12,904 bases of DNA, from assembly GCA_038259365.1 (NCBI GenBank), contig JBBSOW010000089.1, positions 1 to 12,904 of the forward strand. Reading direction: 5' to 3'. The position numbers were made by a program, and so were the translations under genes. The DNA comes from JBBSOW01 sp038259365 (GTDB lineage Bacteria; Actinomycetota; Actinomycetes; Propionibacteriales; Propionibacteriaceae). Each line of letters starts with the position of its first letter. Position 1 is the first letter of the stretch. Shown piece by piece: positions 5,732 through 12,230 of the stretch. The notes under the pieces were generated by a model. That model had not been told where the DNA came from. It made no database searches and worked only from the letters and a program-made list of their open reading frames with translations.

Positions 5732-8002
5732 GTGGCCGACACCCTGACCGATGCCCAAGGCACGCCCGAGCTGGAGCAGCCCTGGGCTGATCTTGGACTC
5801 AAAAGCGATGAATACGCGAGCATCCGGGAGATCCTGGGCCGCCGGCCCACCTCGTGCGAGCTGGCAATGTATTCGGTGATGTGGTCCGAGCACTGCTCCT
5901 ACAAGTCCTCCAAGGTGCACCTGCGCAAGTTCGGCGAGCTGCCCGCCGAGACCCCGCTGGGCAAGCTGCTGGCCGGGATCGGCGAGAACGCCGGCGTGCT
6001 CGACATCGGCCAGGGCTACGCGGTCACGTTCAAGATCGAATCCCACAACCACCCCAGCTTCGTCGAGCCCTACCAGGGGGCCGCGACGGGCGTGGGTGGC
6101 ATCGTCCGCGACATCCTGGCCATGGGGGCGCGACCCATCGGGGTGCTGGATCCGCTGCGCTTCGGCCCGCTCGACGCCCCCGACACCTCCCGGGTGATGC
6201 CGGGGATCGTCGCCGGGGTGGGAGGCTACGGCAACTGCCTCGGCCTGCCCAACATCGGTGGCGAGGTGGTCTTCGATAAGACCTATGCCGGCAACCCCCT
6301 GGTGAACGCCCTGTGTGTCGGGGTGCTGCGGCACGAGGATCTGCACCTGGCCCACGCCAGCGGGGTGGGCAATCGGGTGATCCTGTACGGCGCCGCCACC
6401 GGCGGCGACGGCATCGGCGGGGTCTCGGTCCTCGCCAGCGAGACCTTCGACGCGGCCGACGCGAGCGGTGGAGGCGGTCCCGCCAAACGGCCCAGCGTCC
6501 AGGTGGGCGATCCCTTCATGGAGAAGCTGCTCATCGAGTGCACCCTGGAGCTGTTCGCGGCCGGGGTCGTGGCGGGCATCCAGGACCTCGGCGGCGCCGG
6601 TCTGTCGTGCGCGACCTCGGAGCTGGCCAGCGCCGGCGACGGCGGCATGCACGTCGATCTCGATCTGGTCCCGCTGCGCGATTCCACGCTGGCCCCCGAA
6701 GAAATCCTGATGAGCGAATCCCAAGAGCGGATGATGGCCGTCGTCGAGCCCGAACGCGTGGACGAGTTCATGGCCATCTGCGCCAAGTGGGACGTGTTGG
6801 CCGCGGTGATCGGCGAGGTCACCGACGGTGATCACCTGGTGATCGACTGGCACGGGGAGACCGTGGTGGACGTGCCGCCGCGCACCGTCGCGCACGACGG
6901 CCCCGTATACCACCGGCCGTTCTCGCGTCCGGGTTGGATCGACGAAGTCCAGGCCGACGGCGTCGGCGAGCTGGCCCGGCCCGGCTCCGGTGACGAGCTG
7001 CGCGAGACGGTGTTGAAGCTGGCCGGCTCGCCCAACCTGTGCGACAAATCCTGGGTCACCGAGCAGTACGACCGCTACGTGCGCGGCAACTCGGTCCTGG
7101 CCCAGCCAGAGGATGCGGGCATGCTGCGCATCGACGAGGGCACGTTCCTCGGCGTCGCCCTGGCCACCGATTGCAACGGCAGGTTCTGCTACCTCGATCC
7201 CCGCGAGGGGGCCAAACTGGCGCTGGCCGAGGCCTACCGCAACGTCGCCGTGAGCGGGGCGACGCCGGTCGCGGTGAGCGATTGCCTGAACTTCGGCTCT
7301 CCGGAGGACCCGGCGGTGATGTGGCAGTTCGTCGAGGCCATCGAGGGGCTCGTCGAGGGTTGCCGCGAGCTGGGCCTGCCCGTCACCGGCGGCAACGTCA
7401 GCTTCTACAACCAGACCGGCACCACCGCGATCCTGCCCACCCCGACGGTGGGCATGCTCGGCGTGATCGACGACGTCCGCCTGCGGGTGCCCTCGGGCTT
7501 CGCCCGCGAGAACGAGTCGCTGTATCTGCTGGGGGAGACCCGCGACGAACTGGCCGGGTCCGCCTGGGCCGAGGTCGTTCACGATCATCTCGGCGGCTGG
7601 CCACCGATCGTCGATCTTGATCATGAAAAACGCCTCGCCTTGGCCCTGGTCACCGCGAGTCGGCGCAAGCTGTTCACCTCGGCGCACGACCTCGCCGACG
7701 GCGGGCTCAGCCAGGCGCTCGTGGAATCCTGCCTGCGGCACGGGATCGGCGCCCGCGTGTGGCTGCCCGAGGACGCCGACGCGGCCGCCTACCTGTTTTC
7801 CGAGAGCGCTGGCCGCGTGTTGGTCTCGCTGCCACCGGATCGGGCCGGAGAGCTGACCAGCCTGTGCGACGAGCACGGCCTCCCGCTCACGCAGCTGGGC
7901 ATCACCGAGGGCGGCGAGCTCGTCGTCGACCAACAGTTCTCGCTTACGCTCTCCGAACTGAGCGAGGTCTGGCGGGCGCCCATGCGCGTGGCGATGGCGT
8001 GA
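5732..8002 (+). CDS. purL: FGAM synthase subunit PurL (small type)
   Basis: The ATP-dependent synthase subunit converting FGAR and ammonia to FGAM in purine synthesis. At 756 residues it is the small PurL type that requires PurS and PurQ, both encoded upstream. Recognised blocks include WSEHCSYKSSKVHL (51-64, conserved His54), ESHNHPS (103-109), YQGAATGVGGIVRDI (114-128) and GGDGIGGVSVLASETF, then VGDPFMEKLLIE, QDLGGAGLSCATSE and MSESQERMM. A second half repeats the ATP-grasp-like PurM fold and contains SDCLNFGSPEDP and VTGGNVSFYNQT. The GTG start gives a normal N-terminus and follows the TAACTT hexamer. It is separated from purQ by zwf, and faces the repeat-protein gene tail to tail across 63 bp with no recognisable terminator. 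Confidence 0.97.
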   Translation: MADTLTDAQGTPELEQPWADLGLKSDEYASIREILGRRPTSCELAMYSVMWSEHCSYKSSKVHLRKFGELPAETPLGKLLAGIGENAGVLDIGQGYAVTFKIESHNHPSFVEPYQGAATGVGGIVRDILAMGARPIGVLDPLRFGPLDAPDTSRVMPGIVAGVGGYGNCLGLPNIGGEVVFDKTYAGNPLVNALCVGVLRHEDLHLAHASGVGNRVILYGAATGGDGIGGVSVLASETFDAADASGGGGPAKRPSVQVGDPFMEKLLIECTLELFAAGVVAGIQDLGGAGLSCATSELASAGDGGMHVDLDLVPLRDSTLAPEEILMSESQERMMAVVEPERVDEFMAICAKWDVLAAVIGEVTDGDHLVIDWHGETVVDVPPRTVAHDGPVYHRPFSRPGWIDEVQADGVGELARPGSGDELRETVLKLAGSPNLCDKSWVTEQYDRYVRGNSVLAQPEDAGMLRIDEGTFLGVALATDCNGRFCYLDPREGAKLALAEAYRNVAVSGATPVAVSDCLNFGSPEDPAVMWQFVEAIEGLVEGCRELGLPVTGGNVSFYNQTGTTAILPTPTVGMLGVIDDVRLRVPSGFARENESLYLLGETRDELAGSAWAEVVHDHLGGWPPIVDLDHEKRLALALVTASRRKLFTSAHDLADGGLSQALVESCLRHGIGARVWLPEDADAAAYLFSESAGRVLVSLPPDRAGELTSLCDEHGLPLTQLGITEGGELVVDQQFSLTLSELSEVWRAPMRVAMA

Positions 8003-8065
8003 GTCAAAAGGTTCCGAGGGATTAGCGCCCCGTCTATGACGATGACATCTGGTTGAAAGCGAGGC

Positions 8066-9856
8066 TTACACGGGCACGACGCCCAAGGCCACTTTCGCAA
8101 GGTTGATGTCGATGAGTCCCTGGAGCCTTCCGCCGAGGTGGGTCTGGCCATCGAGTTCGACGATGAAAGTGTTGCGTTGGTCGTCTGAGGTCATATTTCG
8201 CAGGGTGTTGTCGCCGCGGATCCCGAGCCTGCGCATCGCCACCATAACAGCCCCCATCCCTTCCAACTCGGCGTCGTTGAAGCGCTGGTAATCGCCTTGC
8301 GAGCTGTGATTGGTGAGTTCGACGATGAGCGTATTACGCATGTCCTCAGCCGACATAGCGTTCAGCTCATGGTGAGTGCGAAAACCACCGAGGAGGAGTA
8401 CGCCGCGGATCCAGGATCCGATCTGACCGGGAACTTGACCGCGGGTCGCCAGATCGCTGCCGAGCCCGATCCTGACCAGGTCCAGGTTGTCGAATCTCTG
8501 CAACTCCCGGCCGAGGCGGGTCTGGCCGTCGAGTTCGACGATGAGGGTGTTGCGCTGATCGTCCGACGTCATCGTGCTCAGCTCGGCGTCGTTGCGCAGA
8601 TGGGCCTCACGGAGGAAGACCATGACGGCCCCCATTCCGGCGAGGGTGTCATCGTCGAAACGCTGATAGTCGGACTGGTTACTGTGTTTGCCCATCTCGA
8701 CTATCAGGGTGTTGCGCATGTCGTCGTTCGACATGGCGTTGAGTTCATGGTGGGTGCGCAAACGCCCGGCCAACAAAACTCCCCGGATCGGGAACCGCGT
8801 CTGCGCGCCTGCCCGCAGCAGCACGTCGACGTACTCGTGCGCAGGATCGACGTACGCCAGCCGTAAGGCGAAGTCTCCGGCGGCGCAAGCCCAATCGGTG
8901 TGCTCGTCCGCCATCGTCAGCGACGCCGCGCCCTCGTAGCGCACCCGGCCGTCCGGATTCAGCGAATGGATGACGAGGGCGGGTGTCACGACCTGGTCGT
9001 AGCCAACGCCACCGCGTCGGAGTTCGACGAGGAATGTCCGCCCCTCACCCGTGTGAGAGGGAAAGGCGATCAGCACCGGAAGAGGTCCGGGTGGCTGCCG
9101 CAGCTGGTAGTTGAGCGCGTAGAGCCGGCGTGTGACGGGTTCGTGGGCGTAGGCGGCGTCGAGCTGCACAACGGAGGGGCTATTGCGGAAGGTCGGCTCG
9201 CGGTACAACTGAGCCGCCGCGAGCGACGGGCCGACGACGCGGTTGGCTCCCGAGCCGATATAGGTCTCGTTGTTCGACGTCATGATGGCACCGTCTGGAA
9301 GACGCGGATCGCTCGGCCGCAGGAACTCCGGCACGCCACGGGCGCTCATCACCGAATAGGGCGACGCGTACTCGCGCCCGTCGGCGTCAATCTCGTGGCT
9401 CAGACCGTAACTGTGGCCCAGTTCTTGACAGGCCGCGTCGAAGGCCGTGAGATTGTCCACCACCGTGACGGGAATGATCTTGGTCGTCCCGTCTCTCAGG
9501 GTCACTTGGCTGCCGCCACCGCCGAACGTGTCGGTGGGCTGAGCGAACCAGATCATCAAAATATCGGTGTTGTCCCAATCCGGGGTCAGCGTGTCCGTCG
9601 CCGCCTTGATCACCGCGTCCTTGAGCGCACTCCTTTGCGTCGCATTGTCTCGGGCGACGTCCGGTCTTGGGTCACGCACCACCAACGGAGGATAAAGAGT
9701 GTGCTCCAGTGAGAAGAGCCCTCGCGAGGACGTCCACCAGAAATCGCCGAGACTAAACGGGATTAGCGGTGTCATCCAGTTCTGCATCTGTTGGTCCGAC
9801 CAAACGCTCGTCGGATCGGTATTGGTGACAAAACGCACCCGCAATATGCTGATCAT
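8066..9856 (-). CDS. Metzincin-like (M6-like) protease domain protein with four C-terminal repeats; uncharacterised
   Basis: A 596-residue protein not assignable to a named gene. Residues 1-130 resemble the lead-in of M6-type peptidases. CQELGHSYGLSHE (143-155) matches the extended metzincin zinc motif HExxHxxGxxH except that the first His is Gln144. His148, His154, the catalytic Glu145 and a Met-turn YSVMSA (167-172) are kept. Residues 245-350 look like a beta-rich domain, with FLVELRRGGVGYD followed by ALVIHSLNPDG as in M6 proteins. Residues 357-596 hold four repeats centred on M[ST]xxDxRNTxIVE. No signal peptide or membrane segment is visible, so secretion would need another route. The ATG has GGTGGAG 5 nt upstream. 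GC is far lower than in neighbours (about 53% in sampled lines against 78% in a purL line), suggesting acquisition. Role unknown; a secreted or lectin-like effector is conceivable but unproven. Confidence 0.85.
   Translation of the reverse strand: MISILRVRFVTNTDPTSVWSDQQMQNWMTPLIPFSLGDFWWTSSRGLFSLEHTLYPPLVVRDPRPDVARDNATQRSALKDAVIKAATDTLTPDWDNTDILMIWFAQPTDTFGGGGSQVTLRDGTTKIIPVTVVDNLTAFDAACQELGHSYGLSHEIDADGREYASPYSVMSARGVPEFLRPSDPRLPDGAIMTSNNETYIGSGANRVVGPSLAAAQLYREPTFRNSPSVVQLDAAYAHEPVTRRLYALNYQLRQPPGPLPVLIAFPSHTGEGRTFLVELRRGGVGYDQVVTPALVIHSLNPDGRVRYEGAASLTMADEHTDWACAAGDFALRLAYVDPAHEYVDVLLRAGAQTRFPIRGVLLAGRLRTHHELNAMSNDDMRNTLIVEMGKHSNQSDYQRFDDDTLAGMGAVMVFLREAHLRNDAELSTMTSDDQRNTLIVELDGQTRLGRELQRFDNLDLVRIGLGSDLATRGQVPGQIGSWIRGVLLLGGFRTHHELNAMSAEDMRNTLIVELTNHSSQGDYQRFNDAELEGMGAVMVAMRRLGIRGDNTLRNMTSDDQRNTFIVELDGQTHLGGRLQGLIDINLAKVALGVVPV
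8069..8410 (-). repeat. Coding repeat unit 2 (sub-repeats A' and B', residues 483-596)
   Basis: A second copy of the A-B unit, in register with the first at 126 residues. The A' core is MSAEDMRNTLIVEL from residue 501 and the B' core is MTSDDQRNTFIVEL from residue 555, again 54 apart. A' matches A closely (IRGVLLLGGFRTHHELN; DYQRFNDAELEGMGAVMV). The similarity is also visible in the DNA, which points to a fairly recent tandem duplication of the two-repeat unit. Confidence 0.85.
8411..8788 (-). repeat. Coding repeat unit 1 (sub-repeats A and B, residues 357-482)
   Basis: A first 126-residue unit containing two related sub-repeats. In sub-repeat A the core MSNDDMRNTLIVEM runs from residue 375; in B, MTSDDQRNTLIVEL runs from residue 429. 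A also carries IRGVLLAGRLRTHHELN before its core, and DYQRFDDDTLAGMGAVMV after it. The A-to-B core spacing is 54 residues. Confidence 0.85.
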
Positions 9857-9879
9857 GAGTTCTCCACCGCCTATGTCTC

Positions 9880-9900
9880 AAGACAGACGAGATCTGTCTT
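9880..9900. promoter_or_regulatory. 21-bp perfect palindrome upstream of the repeat protein gene (candidate operator)
   Basis: Exact 8-bp arms AAGACAGA and TCTGTCTT flank a 5-bp centre (CGAGA), ending 23 nt upstream of the ATG at 9856. The length and spacing suit a dimeric repressor site placed over the promoter or just after the start point. It could also form a short mRNA hairpin in the leader. No regulator gene lies next to it in this window. Confidence 0.5.
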
Positions 9901-9927
9901 TCCCTAGCAAGAAGGAGTCGTCCGCTA

Positions 9928-9942
9928 GCCGTTTAATACGGC
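9928..9942 (-). terminator. Weak hairpin after the deacetylase gene
   Basis: GCCGT and ACGGC arms surround a 5-nt A/T loop, beginning 20 bp past the deacetylase stop. There is no T-tract, and a 5-bp stem is short, so termination strength is doubtful. If inactive, transcripts could run into the downstream repeat-protein gene on the same strand. Confidence 0.25.
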
Positions 9943-9962
9943 GAACGTCATTGTGGGCGTAG

Positions 9963-10784
9963 TCAGTTCGTCGGGTAGAGCTTCCCAGGCTTGGGTTTGC
10001 CGAGCAGCTCGCTCACGGTGACGAACGTGTAGCCCTTCTTGGTGAGCTGCTGGTAGATCCGCGGGGCCGCGTCGACCGTCCAAGGATGGGTGTCGTGCAG
10101 CAGCACGATCTGGTTGCGGCTGGCCTCGCGGATGACGATGTCGGCGACCTTCTTGGCCGGCTTCTTCTCCCAGTCGAGCGGGCTGGTGTCCCAGTTGATC
10201 ACCGCGAGCCCCTGCTTGCCCGCGATCTTGTCGACGCTGGTGGACCGGGAGCCGTACGGTGGCCGCATGAGCGTCGGGTATTGGCCGGTGATCTTGTGGA
10301 TCCGCTTCTGGGTGTCCGACAGCTCGGTCTTCACCTGAGCCGACGAGATCTGGGTCAGCGCCGGATGCCGCCTCGTGTGGTTGCCGATCTCCATGCCCTG
10401 GGCCACCTCGTCCTTCACCACCTCGGGCATCGCCGACGCGCTGGGGCCGATGAGAAAGAAGGTGGCCCTGGCGTCGTACTTGGCCATCGTCTTCAACAGC
10501 TTGGGCGTGTACTCCGACGGGCCGTCGTCGTAGGTCAGCGCGATGCACTTCTCCCTCTTGCAATCCACCTTTTCCGGCGTGGGCGTCGGCGTGGCGGATG
10601 CGGTCGCGGGCGTCGGCGACCCCTCCACCGCGCTGGACACAGGGGCGCTCGCGGCCGGAGGGGCGGGGCTGTCGGTTGGGTCGGCGTCGGCGCTGGGGCT
10701 CTGGGCCGAGCACGCCGAGACGGAGGCTGCCATCGCTATGGCGGCCAGGAGCGGGGTGATCCTCTTGAGGTTGGCGTTCAGCAC
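9963..10784 (-). CDS. Lipoprotein polysaccharide deacetylase (NodB/CE4 family)
   Basis: A cell-surface metal-dependent deacetylase, probably acting on peptidoglycan or another N-acetylated cell-wall glycan. Residues 1-25 are a lipoprotein signal peptide ending in the lipobox VSAC with lipidated Cys25, followed by a Pro/Thr/Ser/Ala-rich linker to about residue 70. The NodB domain has all its motifs: TYDDGP (84-89, Asp86 and Asp87), the metal histidines His136 and His140 in NHTRRHP, RPPYG (174-178), WDTSPLDW (198-205) and LLHDTH with His230. Cys75 and Cys80 just before the domain may pair. Its 273 residues are full length. The GTG start has TAGCCT 6 nt upstream and no Shine-Dalgarno sequence, suggesting leaderless translation. 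It is divergent from the dipeptidase gene. The exact glycan substrate is not shown by sequence. Confidence 0.93.
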   Translation of the reverse strand: MLNANLKRITPLLAAIAMAASVSACSAQSPSADADPTDSPAPPAASAPVSSAVEGSPTPATASATPTPTPEKVDCKREKCIALTYDDGPSEYTPKLLKTMAKYDARATFFLIGPSASAMPEVVKDEVAQGMEIGNHTRRHPALTQISSAQVKTELSDTQKRIHKITGQYPTLMRPPYGSRSTSVDKIAGKQGLAVINWDTSPLDWEKKPAKKVADIVIREASRNQIVLLHDTHPWTVDAAPRIYQQLTKKGYTFVTVSELLGKPKPGKLYPTN

Positions 10785-10790
10785 GCCCCG

Positions 10791-10796
10791 AGGCTA
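10791..10796 (-). promoter_or_regulatory. Candidate leaderless -10 element of the deacetylase gene (TAGCCT)
   Basis: On the minus strand TAGCCT ends 6 nt before the GTG start at 10784. The intervening CGGGGC is not a good ribosome site. The place where a -35 would fall, with a 17-nt spacer, is occupied by the opposite promoter's -10 (10814-10819). Confidence 0.5.
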
Positions 10797-10813
10797 CTCG
10801 CTATGGGGCGCGA

Positions 10814-10819
10814 TATCGT
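10814..10819 (+). promoter_or_regulatory. Candidate leaderless -10 element of the dipeptidase gene (TATCGT)
   Basis: TATCGT ends 6 nt before the ATG at 10826, and the intervening CGAAGC gives no ribosome site. It lies 17 bp from the opposing TAGCCT hexamer, so the two divergent promoters share the same DNA. Confidence 0.5.
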
Positions 10820-10825
10820 CGAAGC

Positions 10826-12205
10826 ATGGCCCAGGTAGAGAACCCGACAGCACCCTCCGGCGACGCCGAGGCGGTGGCCGCGCTGCTGGCCTCCGTCGAG
10901 GAGAAGATGCCGCTGACGCTGGAAAGGCTCGCCGAACACGTGGCGATCCCCTCGATCAGCGCCGATCCCGAGCGCGCCCAGGACATGACACGCAGCGCGG
11001 AATGGGTGGCCGATCAGTTGCGGGAACTCGACTGCCCGGACGTGCAGATCATCACCGAGGGCGGCCAGCCCGCCGTCATCGGCCGCTTCCCCGCCCCCGA
11101 TGGCAAGCCGACGGTCTGCCTCTACGCTCACCACGACGTCCAGCCCACCGGTGACGAGGCGCTCTGGACCGATCCGCCGTTCGAGATCGGCGCGCGCGAC
11201 GGCCGCTGGTTCGGGCGCGGGGTGACCGACGACAAGGCGGGCATCGCCTGCCACCTGGCGGCGCTCCGGGCCTTCGACGGCCGACCTCCGGTGGGGGTCA
11301 CCCTGTTCAGCGAGGGCGAGGAGGAGGTCGGTTCACCCTCGCTCGCTACGGTCCTCTCCAAGCACCGCGAGCTGCTCGATTCGGATGTCTTCGTCATCGC
11401 CGATTCGGGTAACTGGGACGTCGGTCAGCCGTCCTTCACCACCACCCTGCGCGGTCTCGCCGATTGCGTCGTGGAGGTCTCCACGCTGGATCACGCGCTG
11501 CACTCGGGGCAGTTCGGCGGCGTCGCGCCCGACGCGCTCACCGCGCTGTGTCGGCTGCTCGCTACCCTGCACGACGATGCGGGCAACGTCGCCATCGAGG
11601 GCCTCACGTGCAAACCCGGACCCGACCTGGAGTATCCCGCGGACCGGCTCGCGGCCGAATCGGGCATTCTGCCGGGGGTTGACTACCTCGGCGACGGACC
11701 CGCCGTCGAGCGGCTGTGGACTCGTCCCGCGGTCTCGGTGATCGCCCTCGACGCGACCCCGGTGAGCAAGGCCTCGAACACCCTCGCACCCACCGCGCGC
11801 GCCAAGGTGAGCCTGCGGGTGGCCCCTGGGGACGATGCCGAGCGCGCCCTGGGCCTGTTGACCCGACACTTCGAAACGCACGCTCCGTGGGGTGCCCACG
11901 TCAAGGTGACCGCTGGCGACACCGGGCAACCCTCCACGATCCCGTTCGAGGGGCCCATCGCCGACGCGGCGGCGGCGGCGTTCGAGCGCGCGTACGGGGT
12001 GGCGCCCAACTTCGTCGGCCAGGGCGGCTCGATCCCTATGGTCGCCGAGTTTCAGGAGGCGTTCCCCGATGCGACGGTCTTGGTCACCGCACTGTGCGAT
12101 CCCGATTCGCGGATGCACGGCATTGATGAATCGCTCAACCTCAACGATTTCGCCCACGCCTGCCAGGCCGAGGCCCTGTGGTTGCATCAGCTCGCAAAGC
12201 TCTAG
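10826..12205 (+). CDS. M20 family metallopeptidase, probable cytoplasmic dipeptidase
   Basis: A two-zinc M20-family hydrolase of 459 residues that most likely cleaves dipeptides in the cytoplasm. Metal and catalytic residues are complete: AHHDVQP (101-107, ligand His102 and supporting Asp104), RGVTDDKAG (131-139) with the bridging Asp, SEGEEEVGS (162-170) with the general base and ligand Glu pair, IADSGNWD (191-198) with Asp193, and a late His431 in MHGIDESLN. The lid/dimerisation domain occupies about 205-320, with HALHSGQFGG (223-232) inside. The close AHHDVQP and DDK match is to carnosinase-like and DUF-type dipeptidases rather than ArgE or DapE, but substrate choice is inference. No signal peptide is seen. 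The ATG follows a leaderless-type hexamer, and its neighbour on the right is convergent with a 25-bp gap. Confidence 0.92.
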   Translation: MAQVENPTAPSGDAEAVAALLASVEEKMPLTLERLAEHVAIPSISADPERAQDMTRSAEWVADQLRELDCPDVQIITEGGQPAVIGRFPAPDGKPTVCLYAHHDVQPTGDEALWTDPPFEIGARDGRWFGRGVTDDKAGIACHLAALRAFDGRPPVGVTLFSEGEEEVGSPSLATVLSKHRELLDSDVFVIADSGNWDVGQPSFTTTLRGLADCVVEVSTLDHALHSGQFGGVAPDALTALCRLLATLHDDAGNVAIEGLTCKPGPDLEYPADRLAAESGILPGVDYLGDGPAVERLWTRPAVSVIALDATPVSKASNTLAPTARAKVSLRVAPGDDAERALGLLTRHFETHAPWGAHVKVTAGDTGQPSTIPFEGPIADAAAAAFERAYGVAPNFVGQGGSIPMVAEFQEAFPDATVLVTALCDPDSRMHGIDESLNLNDFAHACQAEALWLHQLAKL

Positions 12206-12230
12206 CTTTCACGAAGTGGGCGGGACTCCT

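Noticed and set aside
5438..7933. Very long open frame antisense to purL (over 800 codons) and another antisense to zwf (4447-5850)
   Set aside because: They mirror genuine, motif-rich genes in very GC-rich DNA where antisense frames stay open by codon bias. The translations are low-complexity and match no family I know.
8069..8788. Periodic DNA repeats that might suggest a CRISPR or satellite array
   Set aside because: The period is 378 bp and the repeats are in frame within one coding sequence; there are no short direct repeats with spacers.
8297..9712. Plus-strand open frames opposite the repeat protein gene
   Set aside because: The minus strand carries a protease motif, four in-frame repeats and a good ribosome site. 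The repeats on the plus strand are only the complement of these.
12192..12230. Dyad AAAGCT/AGCTTT at the dipeptidase stop codon as a bidirectional terminator
   Set aside because: The loop would be only 2 nt, it overlaps coding sequence and there is no T-tract, so it is not a convincing terminator.
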